Source of the DNA: Opitutia bacterium
GTDB lineage: Bacteria; Verrucomicrobiota; Verrucomicrobiia; Opitutales; Seribacteraceae
Direction of reading: 5' to 3'
DNA length: 33,583 nucleotides
Assembly (NCBI GenBank): GCA_002694035.1
Contig: NZKY01000054.1
Coordinates: 21,749-55,331, forward strand
This document shows positions 26,044-33,583 of this stretch, in pieces (the stretch's first letter is position 1; each line of letters opens with the position of its first letter). The notes under the pieces are model-generated. The model did no database searches and had not been told where the DNA came from. It worked only from the letters and a program-made list of their open reading frames with translations. The translations under genes were made by a program, and so were the position numbers.

Positions 26044-26168
26044 AAAATATTCTATTAAATTAAATTTTTATCTCATTGCAATCAAGATTACTTTTTCCAT
26101 TTTAATTTTGCTTGCAATGTTTCTTTGACAGATTTTTTCTATTTAACTCGTCCTACTTAGACTCAACA
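26044..26168. promoter_or_regulatory. Divergent intergenic region with an 8-base inverted repeat
   Basis: 125 bases between the coiled-coil gene (minus) and the lipoprotein gene (plus). CATTGCAA (26074-26081) and TTGCAATG (26112-26119) form an inverted repeat 30 bases apart; the first lies within the self-complementary ATTGCAAT. TTGACA at 26125-26130 is a -35-like box for the plus strand but no -10 partner is convincing. It presumably holds both promoters. Confidence 0.25.
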
Positions 26169-27356
26169 ATGAAACTTTTATTATCAAAATTTACTTGCAT
26201 TATATTCCTTCTGTTTGGATCTTGCTCGGAAAATATTGATCAAACTGAAAAGAATGGCACCAATCCTTCTGGCGATACTGACCGAAGAAAATCCTTGGTC
26301 GAAACGCTCACGAAGAATTCTTCTTTCGAAAAAAAAGTCGACTTTGAAAATCTTTTAAGCTCAGGTAAAAATCTACCTACAATAGATGTCGACACTGATA
26401 ACGAAGATATAACAATTATTGGTACAACCAAATCTTCCCCCAATATTTCGGAAAAACTTGATGGAAATGATTTAGCCGCAGAAAAAGCTTTTAAAAATCT
26501 TGAAGTTAATTCATTGGAGCATCAAAAATCAATTGATGATCTTCGCTTAATAAACCGTAAGAAAGATCAAACAATTTCTACTCTTACAAAACTTAATGAT
26601 GAACTTGTAAAAGAAATCAAAAAATTGAAAGGGCAGACTTATTCCAATTTTGCAATTGAAAGTTCTATTCCAAACAAACCCGTAACCGATCTTGGCGTTT
26701 TAAGAAGTGAAATAAAGAAACTAAAAAATAATCTTGCTCTCAAGTCGGAGGAATTGAAAAGTCTAAGATTCAGAAATGATTCGTTAGAAGGTAGAATAAT
26801 CGAATTAGAAAAATCACCATCCATAACAACATCTGATTTACTTCCTAGATTTAACGAACAAAACAGCTTAAGCAATATTACAAGTTCTAACTACAGAGGA
26901 GAAATTGTATCTGGTGAATGTACATTGCAATTTGAAGCTGTTGTTACAGCGTTGAATGGCAAAAGCAAAGAAGCTTTTTTTACTGAATTTTTTGTTTTAC
27001 CATCACACTTGGAAGAGATTCTAAGAAAAGGCGGAATTCAATTGAGTGAATATTCTGGTGTTGATACCTATGCCGAATTGTGGGCACGTTCCCGAAAAAA
27101 TTCATTTCTTTTTCCAGGTGTACACAAAGATATTAGATCGTTATTGCTTGACTTTATTCAAAATGGAAGCGGGCAAAGGATTCGTACGGATGTCAATGGG
27201 GAGGGCGTTGTCTCTGGTCTTTCTTCCGGTAAATATTTCGTAATTGGCACTGCTTCTTTGGGTAAGGTTGGTGTTACTTGGAATGTTCCGGTTATTTTAA
27301 ACAATGGTAATAATAAGATTTCACTTACACTAGCAAATTGTGATTGGAGCCTTTAA
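26169..27356 (+). CDS. Coiled-coil lipoprotein with C-terminal beta-sandwich (carboxypeptidase-regulatory-like) domain
   Basis: From ATG at 26169 the product (395 residues) starts MKLLLSKFTCIIFLLFGSCSEN, a signal peptide with lipobox FGSC. The frame stays open 19 codons upstream, but that would hide the signal. After a low-complexity polar stretch come two coiled-coil segments (about 90-150 and 170-210). The C-terminal part (about 245-395) has DVNGEGVVSGLSSGKYFVIGTASLGKVG (here in pieces: DVNGEGVVSGL, SGKYFVIGTAS, VTWNVPVILNNGNN), resembling CarboxypepD_reg/transthyretin-like sandwiches. An envelope-anchored structural or binding protein is likely; the exact role is unknown. Confidence 0.78.
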   Translation: MKLLLSKFTCIIFLLFGSCSENIDQTEKNGTNPSGDTDRRKSLVETLTKNSSFEKKVDFENLLSSGKNLPTIDVDTDNEDITIIGTTKSSPNISEKLDGNDLAAEKAFKNLEVNSLEHQKSIDDLRLINRKKDQTISTLTKLNDELVKEIKKLKGQTYSNFAIESSIPNKPVTDLGVLRSEIKKLKNNLALKSEELKSLRFRNDSLEGRIIELEKSPSITTSDLLPRFNEQNSLSNITSSNYRGEIVSGECTLQFEAVVTALNGKSKEAFFTEFFVLPSHLEEILRKGGIQLSEYSGVDTYAELWARSRKNSFLFPGVHKDIRSLLLDFIQNGSGQRIRTDVNGEGVVSGLSSGKYFVIGTASLGKVGVTWNVPVILNNGNNKISLTLANCDWSL

Positions 27357-27389
27357 TTTAAGATTATATTTTATTTGCCATAAATTAAG

Positions 27390-27414
27390 TTAATGTATGT
27401 TCTAGATACATTAA
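27390..27414. promoter_or_regulatory. 25-base perfect inverted repeat upstream of the DUF1538-PII operon
   Basis: Arms TTAATGTAT and ATACATTAA (9 bases each, perfect) flank a 7-base centre GTTCTAG. It lies 31 bases before the DUF1538 ATG. No T-run follows, so it is a poor terminator, and its position suits an operator. The core TGTAT-N7-ATACA has the same overall length as the GlnR/TnrA box (TGTNA-N7-TNACA), and GTA-N9-TAC resembles but does not equal the NtcA box (GTA-N8-TAC). Which regulator binds is unknown. Confidence 0.5.
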
Positions 27415-27445
27415 GTTTAGTTAATTACTACAACCCATTAACGAT

Positions 27446-29608
27446 ATGTCACCTGAACAATCATCAGACACGAGTAAACTTCAACTTAGTTTAAAACAGA
27501 AGTTAAGCATAATTCTATCATTTTCGAAGGACAAAGTTATTGAACAAATACAATGTGTTTGGTTTATAATAATGTACCTTATCGTTTTTCAAATCCTTGT
27601 CCTTGGTCTTCCTATTGTCTATTCCTTGATGATAGCAGTTGGGATTCTCATAGTGATAGTTGGTCTAGCTTTTTTTATGGAAGGCCTTCGACTTGGACTA
27701 ATGCCCCTTGGTGAGATTTTGGGTTCAACCCTCCCTAGAAAAAAAATCTTTGGACTTCCGTGTCTACCAACAAGTCTTGCATTTGGATTTGTTCTCGGTG
27801 CATTCGCCACATTCGCAGAGCCTGCGATAGGGGTTTTGAGAGCTGCTGGTTCTGGAGTTGATCCTACCGCAGCACCTCTACTTTGGACAATATTAAACAC
27901 CGGTGCTGGCTTATTAGTAAATTGTGTAGGAGTAGGAGTAGGTATTGCAGTTTTGCTTGGTGTACTTCGTTTTTATAAAGGATGGTCGCTAAAACCTTTT
28001 ATTTACGCCGGAGTAATCATTCTATCGTGCTTGACACTTTATATGCAGTTTTCTGATGACAGATTAAAGCATGTTCTAGGTCTAGCGTGGGATTGTGGGG
28101 CTGTCACAACTGGGCCGGTTACCGTTCCTTTGGTTTTAGCATTAGGTATTGGGGTGTGCAGGATTGTTTCCACTGGTGGATCTAGTAACACAGGTTTCGG
28201 GGTTGTTACCTTAGCGTCCCTTTTTCCAATACTTGCTGTAATATGTTACGCTTTATACCTTTTTAATACTGATAACTACTACTATGCATCACAGTCTAAT
28301 GCTGAATGGCACAAGCAAGCTGGTGAATATGGGAAAAATTATCCTAAAGATCTACAAAAGTTTGGTGATTTGAAAGCACAAGCGCAACTTGAGGCAACCC
28401 AAGGAATAGATGAGTCTGAACTGTCCTGGTCATTGTCACCCGATGAAACTGTCATGGTGGAGAATTATTTAAACGAAAATAAACGTTTACCAGAAGGATA
28501 CACATTAAAAACCAAAGTTACCGAAGGTGAAATCAGTGCCTCTAAACTAACATCTGGTGAAAGAGAAAATGTAGAAGTGAAGGGTGCAAAAACATATGTT
28601 GTTAGAGAAGGTTTCAAAGCACCTGACGGAGTTTGGAATCCGGATTCGGAAATAGCTTCTGCTTTTTCAAATAATTTAGATTTCTTCCCAAACACATTCC
28701 GACCCCAAGAAGTTGATAAGAACGAAAATGGTAAAGTTGATCCTGGGGAAGACTTTTACAGTATCGAGCCTGATGGATCTATTAACTACTCAAAAACTGA
28801 CGGTAAGTTAACAGGCCCAGATCAGGATAGGGGAGCACTTGAGGGAGCTATTTGGGCTATTGTGCCTCTTTGCTCTATTTTATTACTAGTCTTAATAGGT
28901 GGTCTAAGACAGAAGCCAAAACATTTAGACGAACTTTTCATTGGTATTACTTGTGCTGTTGTTGGGATGTGCTTGTTCAATCTAGGTATAGCATTGGGAC
29001 TGACTCCTCTTGGTGAACAACTTGGGGGTAATGTTGTTTCTAGTTTTGCATCTATCCAACCATGGCAAAGTGAAGGTTTCGTTGAACCCTTATTTAAGTC
29101 ATCTACTGCAGGTAAATGCTTAGCTATATTATTTGGTTTTCTTCTTGGCTACGGAGCTACGTTAGCTGAACCTGCTCTTAATGCTCTCGGGTCAACAGTC
29201 GAAAAAATTACAGTTGGTGCATTTAAGAAAAATTTATTAATGCAAGCTGTTGCTACAGGTGTTGCTTTGGGGATCGCGACTGGAGTTGCGAAAATAGCTT
29301 TCAACTTGGAATTATGGTATTTATTGATCCCCCCCTATGCTATGCTGTTAATTCTTACTTTTATTTCGAGCGAAGATTTTGTTAATTTTGGATGGGATAG
29401 TGCTGGTGTTACAACAGGTCCGATTACGGTGCCTCTTGTATTAGCAATGGGATTAGGAATTGGAGCTAAAACTGGAGCAATAGATGGTTTTGGAGTTTTG
29501 TCCTTAGCGTCGGTAGGTCCAATTATCACCGTATTGACAGTAGGTCTATTGGTAAGGAAAAAACCAAGCTCTGCAGAAAATGTAGAAAAAACAATGGAGG
29601 CAGCATAA
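27446..29608 (+). CDS. DUF1538 membrane protein (two DUF1538 modules), predicted PII-partnered transporter
   Basis: 720-residue polytopic membrane protein. It contains two copies of the DUF1538 module, about residues 40-270 and 470-705. Each has a PLGE motif (GLMPLGEILG; GLTPLGEQLG), an [AT]xAEPA segment (TFAEPAIGVL; TLAEPALNAL) and the block WDxxxVTTGPxTVPLVLAxGxG (about 215-235 and 650-670). The modules are joined by a hydrophilic region (about 275-465) with a canonical EF-hand-like loop DKNENGKVDPGE (424-435). DUF1538 proteins are uncharacterised but are commonly encoded beside PII-type regulators, as here, hence the proposed role as a PII-controlled channel or transporter. ATG at 27446. 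The triple-PII gene follows one base after the stop. Confidence 0.9.
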   Translation: MSPEQSSDTSKLQLSLKQKLSIILSFSKDKVIEQIQCVWFIIMYLIVFQILVLGLPIVYSLMIAVGILIVIVGLAFFMEGLRLGLMPLGEILGSTLPRKKIFGLPCLPTSLAFGFVLGAFATFAEPAIGVLRAAGSGVDPTAAPLLWTILNTGAGLLVNCVGVGVGIAVLLGVLRFYKGWSLKPFIYAGVIILSCLTLYMQFSDDRLKHVLGLAWDCGAVTTGPVTVPLVLALGIGVCRIVSTGGSSNTGFGVVTLASLFPILAVICYALYLFNTDNYYYASQSNAEWHKQAGEYGKNYPKDLQKFGDLKAQAQLEATQGIDESELSWSLSPDETVMVENYLNENKRLPEGYTLKTKVTEGEISASKLTSGERENVEVKGAKTYVVREGFKAPDGVWNPDSEIASAFSNNLDFFPNTFRPQEVDKNENGKVDPGEDFYSIEPDGSINYSKTDGKLTGPDQDRGALEGAIWAIVPLCSILLLVLIGGLRQKPKHLDELFIGITCAVVGMCLFNLGIALGLTPLGEQLGGNVVSSFASIQPWQSEGFVEPLFKSSTAGKCLAILFGFLLGYGATLAEPALNALGSTVEKITVGAFKKNLLMQAVATGVALGIATGVAKIAFNLELWYLLIPPYAMLLILTFISSEDFVNFGWDSAGVTTGPITVPLVLAMGLGIGAKTGAIDGFGVLSLASVGPIITVLTVGLLVRKKPSSAENVEKTMEAA
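29596..29600 (+). promoter_or_regulatory. Shine-Dalgarno GGAGG for the triple-PII gene
   Basis: GGAGG nine bases before the ATG at 29610, inside the last codons of the DUF1538 gene. It supports that start and tight co-expression of the two genes. Confidence 0.75.
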
Positions 29609-29609
29609 G

Positions 29610-30725
29610 ATGAGTGACTTAAATTCAAGCAACCATATGTCATTATTAACGCTGATTTTGCCCAGAGAATCAGTCAGTGAAGTTTCCAGTGCTATTGAGA
29701 AAATTGGTGCTAACGGAATTGTACAAATAAATGCGCGAGGTTCTGTACTCAATGAAGGTGGTGGAATTTTAAATAAAATGTTCCCACCACCTGCACCTGA
29801 ACAGCAAATATTACAGGTTTTAGTTAACAATTCTGATCAGGATAAGATAGTCGATGCGGCAATCCAATCTGGAAATTTAGACAAAGTGGGTGCTGGTGCA
29901 GTATTTTCAATTTACTGTAATGAAGTTCATTTAAGCTCTCAATATCCTACTTCAATAAGCGACAATGAAGAAGAAGCAACAAGCTCAAAATCAGGAGATC
30001 TCGAAGCAATATGTTGTGTCTGTGAAATAGGAGTTGCAGAGGATATTGCAAAAGCCGCCTTACTAAGCGGAGCACCGGGCCCAACTGTTACTTTTGGTGA
30101 AGGTGGTGGAATTCGTGATAAAATTCCACTTCTGAGGATTACCAAAGGACCCGAAAAAGAATTTGTATGGTGCGTAGTAGATAAGTCGGAATCTGATGAG
30201 ATTTTCGCAGATATGGCTCGAGCCGGTAGAATCACTGAACCTGGTCGTGGATTCATGTATTCGATTCCAGTTTCTTCGGGTTTAATTAACATATCGAGTA
30301 CAGTTTCATCTTCAACTCATGGAGCAAATATGGAACAAATCATAGCTGCTCTTGACGATTTGAAGGGTAATAAAGAGTGGAGACAATCTTTGGATTCAAA
30401 CAAAGGCAAATCTCTAAAAACTACATATTTAGAAAATTTAGTTGGAGTCTACTGTATTATACCTCGAGATAATTATTCTGATGTATACGATGCAATTTTG
30501 GATTCAGGGGCTCCAGGAGTTAGTACAAATTTTGGTGTAATGACAGATTCTGATTCCGAACAGGGCCAAAATGAAGAGTGGGCTTTGGTTTACACTTCTA
30601 TCGGACCCTCTGGTGTTGAGGATTTGAGAAACTCTGTGACTAAAAAAATAACCGAAATTGGCATCGACCGTTTCGCATTTTACACATTGCCAATACCTAG
30701 AGCACTCACATATTTGGGCGGATAA
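29610..30725 (+). CDS. Protein with three tandem PII-like domains
   Basis: 371 residues that divide into three PII/GlnB-like units: about 11-108, 130-230 and 273-371. Shared landmarks are a helix ending in SGAPG (D2, D3) or IGANG (D1), followed by a Gly-rich T-loop-like stretch (FGEGGG, NFGVM, LNEGGG), a central strand, and a B-loop/terminal strand: SGNLDKVGAGAVFSIY (D1), AGRITEPGRGFMYSIPV (D2), EIGIDRFAFYTLPIP (D3). The D2 ending is close to PII GRGxxxxIPV. Classical PII is a homotrimer of about 112-residue chains; three domains in one chain suggest a built-in trimer. The uridylylated Tyr of GlnB is not recognisable, and D3 lacks the GxG of the B-loop. Its gene follows the DUF1538 gene immediately, so it probably senses nucleotides or metabolites and controls that protein. 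Confidence 0.82.
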   Translation: MSDLNSSNHMSLLTLILPRESVSEVSSAIEKIGANGIVQINARGSVLNEGGGILNKMFPPPAPEQQILQVLVNNSDQDKIVDAAIQSGNLDKVGAGAVFSIYCNEVHLSSQYPTSISDNEEEATSSKSGDLEAICCVCEIGVAEDIAKAALLSGAPGPTVTFGEGGGIRDKIPLLRITKGPEKEFVWCVVDKSESDEIFADMARAGRITEPGRGFMYSIPVSSGLINISSTVSSSTHGANMEQIIAALDDLKGNKEWRQSLDSNKGKSLKTTYLENLVGVYCIIPRDNYSDVYDAILDSGAPGVSTNFGVMTDSDSEQGQNEEWALVYTSIGPSGVEDLRNSVTKKITEIGIDRFAFYTLPIPRALTYLGG

Positions 30726-30742
30726 TTTAGCAATAGCGGATT

Positions 30743-31612
30743 TTATCTAAATTCGAAGACAGATAAATTCCATTCGTTCATATCCTCAGATATAAGTTCA
30801 AAATTAATTTTCATTTCATTTAAAAGTTTGACATATTCTTGATGAATGTTGCTAGACTCATTTTTAAGGATACCAGACAAAATTAATTTCCCATTTTTGT
30901 TTACCAAATTGCAGAGGATAGAGGCATTTTGTATTAGCGTGCTGGTTTCAATGTTAGAAAAGACAACATCGAATTTATTTGTTGATTCTAATTCACCAAG
31001 GCACTTTTTAGATACTACAATATCATCAATTTGATTTAGTTGAGCATTTATTAGAGTATTTTTTACGGCTTCATCATCGTTGTCTACAGCATGCACATTT
31101 TTAAAGCCAATCAACGATGCCGTAAGGGCAATAATCCCAGATCCGCATCCAATATCAATAAGTAATTCCGAACAGGGCTTTTGAAGATTTTGAATTAAAT
31201 ATTTTAGACACAATTTTGTAGTTTCATGGTTCCCAGTCCCAAAAGCCATTCCAGGGTCGATGAGGAGTTTTTGGTTACTGTGAATGTTTTTGAATTCATT
31301 CTCTCTCCAAGTTGGGATAAAGTGAAAATCATTAAGATTCCAAGGGACAAAATGTTTTTTGTAAGAATTTTTCCAATCCTCATTTTTGATTGTACTGTAT
31401 TCGAAATTAATATCAGTGGTAAAAGGAGTGCATTTGTTAAATTGAGATATTTCTAATTCAGTTTCGGAAATATTCTTGAAATAGCCTACTAATTCATAAA
31501 TTTTTGTCTGATTTTTATATAAAATACTCCAATTGTGTGGATATAAATCGTAAAGAACATTTTCTATCTCTTCCAAGTGATTTTCATTGAGCGAAGTATG
31601 TACCTTTATCAT
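30743..31612 (-). CDS. prmA: Ribosomal protein L11 methyltransferase
   Basis: SAM-dependent trimethylation of ribosomal protein L11. The N-terminal domain is followed by the substrate/SAM blocks IDPGMAFGTGNHETTKLCL and LIDIGCGSGIIALTASLIG, then the acidic AVDNDDEAVKNT and the catalytic-site strand FSNIET. The chosen ATG (31612, MIKVHTSLNE) gives 289 residues, near the usual length, and overlaps the purN stop as ATGA; the open frame upstream to 31657 is only purN overlap. Last gene of the minus-strand dnaJ-rfaE2-purN-prmA run. The association of prmA with dnaJ is common in bacteria. Confidence 0.94.
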   Translation of the reverse strand: MIKVHTSLNENHLEEIENVLYDLYPHNWSILYKNQTKIYELVGYFKNISETELEISQFNKCTPFTTDINFEYSTIKNEDWKNSYKKHFVPWNLNDFHFIPTWRENEFKNIHSNQKLLIDPGMAFGTGNHETTKLCLKYLIQNLQKPCSELLIDIGCGSGIIALTASLIGFKNVHAVDNDDEAVKNTLINAQLNQIDDIVVSKKCLGELESTNKFDVVFSNIETSTLIQNASILCNLVNKNGKLILSGILKNESSNIHQEYVKLLNEMKINFELISEDMNEWNLSVFEFR

Positions 31613-32199
31613 TGTGGAAAAGGTGTAGTACCAAGTGCCAAATCTCTTATCACCCACGGGAGAAGTATATGTTCAGCGGCTTGTACTTTTTGTCTAACTA
31701 AAGGTAATTCATCATCGTTCATTATTCTCACGGGTGCTTGAGCAATTATTTCTCCATCATCTACTCTTTCGTTCACCCAATGAACAGTGCATCCGGTAAT
31801 TTTTACATTTTTATTAAAGGCCTGTTCTATAGCATTTAAGCCTTGGAAACTAGGCAAAAGACTAGGATGCAGGTTAATAATTCTATTTTGGAAATGATTA
31901 ATAAAGTTGGACGATAAAATTCTCATAAATCCAGCTAGCACAATTAAGTCAGGATTCAAATCACTGATTTTTTGAATCCAGTTATTTTCTTCATTTTTTT
32001 CAATGATTGATTTTTTGAATCCCGGGGATAAAAAATCATTCACAATATCGTTCTGTGAAGCAATTTTTAGGATTTCAGCATCTGGATTGTCTGTAAAGAT
32101 GCCAACGATGTTAGCATTTGCTAACTGGTCTTGTTGGGAAGCTTTAATAACAGCAAGTGCATTTGTACCCTTTCCTGAACCCAAGATTACAACATTCAT
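31609..32199 (-). CDS. purN: Phosphoribosylglycinamide formyltransferase (GART)
   Basis: Third step of purine synthesis: transfers a formyl group from 10-formyl-THF to GAR. The N-terminal VVILGSGKGTNALAVIKA is the GAR-phosphate loop. The active-site blocks are LVLAGFMRILSSNFI and INLHPSLLPSFQGLNAIEQA (catalytic His), then GCTVHWVNERVDDGEIIAQ (catalytic Asp). 196 residues, normal. ATG at 32199 with a Shine-Dalgarno AGGAG (32208-32212) that overlaps the rfaE2 stop codon TAG, so translation is probably coupled. Confidence 0.96.
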   Translation of the reverse strand: MNVVILGSGKGTNALAVIKASQQDQLANANIVGIFTDNPDAEILKIASQNDIVNDFLSPGFKKSIIEKNEENNWIQKISDLNPDLIVLAGFMRILSSNFINHFQNRIINLHPSLLPSFQGLNAIEQAFNKNVKITGCTVHWVNERVDDGEIIAQAPVRIMNDDELPLVRQKVQAAEHILLPWVIRDLALGTTPFPQ

Positions 32200-32207
32200 G
32201 TTTTCAA

Positions 32208-32212
32208 CTCCT
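32208..32212 (-). promoter_or_regulatory. Shine-Dalgarno AGGAG for purN, overlapping the rfaE2 stop codon
   Basis: Minus strand reads TAGGAG with TAG being the rfaE2 stop; AGGAG lies eight bases before the purN ATG. It fixes the purN start. Confidence 0.75.
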
Positions 32213-32708
32213 ACATTTCTCTTTTAATTTTTTCTACTATGGATGATGTGCTATAACCATCCAAAAAAGGCACAAAGTGAATTTTAGCATTAATACTTAT
32301 GAGGGCTTTATGTTCTTCTTTGTCTAAATTACTTAAGTTGTAATCACCCGATTTTACATATATGTCGGGCTTCAATTCGATGATTTCATTAACCAAACGC
32401 AATGAATTGAAAATAGTTACTCCTGAAACAGAATTTAGATTATTTAGCATGTACGCACGATCAACTTCAGATAAAATTGGTCTATGGTCACCCTTTAATT
32501 TTGCGATGCTTTTATCAGAATTAATTGCTACCCATAAGCAATCACCTAATTTTCTGGATTCGTTTAATGAATATACATGACCAGCATGAATAAGATCAAA
32601 ACATCCATTAGTTAAAACAAATCTTTTTCCCTCAGCTCTAATTTTTTCCCTGAATTCGACTGCCTCAATTAATGATAATGAAGTATTAACTTTACAGTTA
32701 TTTTTCAT
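32211..32708 (-). CDS. rfaE2: D-glycero-beta-D-manno-heptose 1-phosphate adenylyltransferase (stand-alone HldE C-terminal domain)
   Basis: Makes ADP-heptose for the lipopolysaccharide core. Nucleotidyltransferase signature: VLTNGCFDLIHAGHVYSLNESRKLGD (in parts TNGCFDLIHAGH, an HxGH motif), VAINSDKSIAKLKGDHRPI and KSGDYNLSNL. The C-terminal FLDGYSTSSIVEKI matches the family's G[YF]STT/S tail. At 165 residues it is the isolated C-terminal half of HldE; the kinase half (rfaE1) and other heptose genes are not in the window. ATG at 32708, two bases after dnaJ. FAD synthetase or glycerol-3-phosphate cytidylyltransferase are less likely given the KGDxRPI and GYST blocks. Confidence 0.9.
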   Translation of the reverse strand: MKNNCKVNTSLSLIEAVEFREKIRAEGKRFVLTNGCFDLIHAGHVYSLNESRKLGDCLWVAINSDKSIAKLKGDHRPILSEVDRAYMLNNLNSVSGVTIFNSLRLVNEIIELKPDIYVKSGDYNLSNLDKEEHKALISINAKIHFVPFLDGYSTSSIVEKIKREM

Positions 32709-32710
32709 TT

Positions 32711-33583
32711 TTAATCGAACAATCTTTTAGCTTTATCGAGAAACCCTTCATCTGCGTGAAGATCTTCTTCTCCAGACGCTTTAGCGTATTCTATAAGTTT
32801 TTCCTTCTGTAGCTTTGTGAGTTTTTTTGGAATATGAATAATTATACGGGCATATAAATCACCCTTCCTTGAGGGTGATCTAAGATTTGGCATGCCTTTG
32901 TCTTTTATCCGAAAAGTTTTATTAGCTTGAGTTCCGCTTGGTATCTTTAATGAAACCTTTCCATCAATTGTTGGTACTTGAACCGTTCCACCTAATGTAG
33001 CAAGGGTAAAAGGAACAAGTATTTCATGAAAAAGATCATCTTCATCTCTTTCGAATTTCTCATGTTCTTTTATCCTTACATCAACATATAGATCACCGGC
33101 AGGACCACCCATGGTACCAGCATCACCTCTTCCTCTCGAGCATAAACGATTTCCATCATTAACTCCTTGAGGTATATTAACCTTTACATTTGTGGGAGAT
33201 TTTTTTCTGCCATCACCGTTACAATCTTTACAGGGTTTTTCTATTTTTACACCAGTTCCTTTACAAGTTGGACAAGTTCTTCTAATACTTATAAAACCTT
33301 GGTTTGTAGCAACTTGCCCAATTCCGCCACAAGTTGCACACATTACTTTACCGGAACCGCTTGAGGCTCCAGAACCTGAGCATGTTTTGCATGATGCATG
33401 ATGATGATATTTAATTTCTTTCTCAACACCTGCTGCTGCCTGTTCCAAAGTAATTTCAACGCTGACTTTTAAATCAGAACCCCTAGATCCACCATCTGAA
33501 GGACTTGAAGTGCCACCGAAAAAATCTTCAAAAATACTTCCGAAGCCACCACCTCCAAAGGCATCTTTAAACAGATCAAATGG
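32711..33583 (-). CDS. dnaJ: Chaperone DnaJ, partial: N-terminal J domain beyond window edge
   Basis: Co-chaperone (Hsp40) of DnaK. The visible part (290 residues) begins in the G/F-rich region (DAFGGGGFGSIFEDFFGG), followed by the zinc-binding domain with all four CxxCxGxG motifs (CKTCSGSG, CATCGGIG, CPTCKGTG, CKDCNGDG), then the C-terminal substrate-binding domains (PGGPAGDLYVDVRI-type block reads GGPAGDLYVDVRI). The J domain with its HPD motif would lie past 33583. The frame is open to the window edge. It heads the operon with rfaE2, purN and prmA. Confidence 0.96.
   Translation of the reverse strand, partial: PFDLFKDAFGGGGFGSIFEDFFGGTSSPSDGGSRGSDLKVSVEITLEQAAAGVEKEIKYHHHASCKTCSGSGASSGSGKVMCATCGGIGQVATNQGFISIRRTCPTCKGTGVKIEKPCKDCNGDGRKKSPTNVKVNIPQGVNDGNRLCSRGRGDAGTMGGPAGDLYVDVRIKEHEKFERDEDDLFHEILVPFTLATLGGTVQVPTIDGKVSLKIPSGTQANKTFRIKDKGMPNLRSPSRKGDLYARIIIHIPKKLTKLQKEKLIEYAKASGEEDLHADEGFLDKAKRLFD

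Noticed and set aside
27390-27414. Rho-independent terminator for the lipoprotein gene
   Set aside because: The stem is AT-rich and no run of T follows; an operator fits better.
29610-30725. Ordinary GlnB/GlnK annotation
   Set aside because: The chain is more than three times the usual 112 residues, shows three PII-like units and lacks a recognisable uridylylation tyrosine.

Overview
This AT-rich window (about one third G+C by eye) comes from a Gram-negative bacterium. It encodes outer-membrane and lipoprotein genes, a heptose nucleotidyltransferase for lipopolysaccharide and a Wza/Wzc-type polysaccharide exporter. Lineage cannot be fixed from the sequence alone. The mix (DUF1538 plus PII, capsule genes, CyaB1-like cyclase, many TTG/GTG starts and few Shine-Dalgarno sites) would suit a marine Verrucomicrobiota/Opitutales-type genome, but this is a weak inference. 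No rRNA, tRNA, CRISPR array, insertion sequence or prophage was seen. Genes are tightly packed and no gene-free gap exceeds 300 bases.

Layout. (1) 1-3554, minus strand: recA, mnmE, mnmG (mnmG cut by the window edge). mnmG carries two parS-like ParB sites inside an in-frame insertion, so this region probably belongs to the chromosome-segregation centre near the origin. (2) 3687-6845, plus strand: HAD phosphatase, miaB, a small membrane protein, gmk. (3) 6847-12153, minus strand: an O-antigen ligase/polymerase, a 716-residue exported GxxxG-repeat protein of unknown function, then gnd. (4) 12217-16406, plus strand: outer-membrane beta-barrel, Wza-like export protein, Wzc-like tyrosine kinase; with the divergent Wzy-like gene this forms an exopolysaccharide locus. 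(5) 16457-18455: DUF4177-like small protein, a minus-strand lipoprotein, an unrecognised gene and pssA. (6) 18448-26043, minus strand: a four-gene cluster of a 796-residue coiled-coil protein made of exact 36-residue repeats, a GAF-GAF-PAS adenylate cyclase resembling Anabaena CyaB1, and two TPR proteins. (7) 26169-30725, plus strand: a coiled-coil lipoprotein, then a DUF1538 membrane protein followed at once by a protein with three tandem PII-like domains. (8) 30743-33583, minus strand: dnaJ (partial), rfaE2, purN, prmA.

Most notable: the DUF1538 / triple-PII pair, where one chain may mimic the usual PII homotrimer; the indel-free 36-residue repeat rod translationally linked to a cAMP cyclase; the ParB sites written into the coding sequence of mnmG; and the GxxxG-repeat exported protein in the polysaccharide locus.
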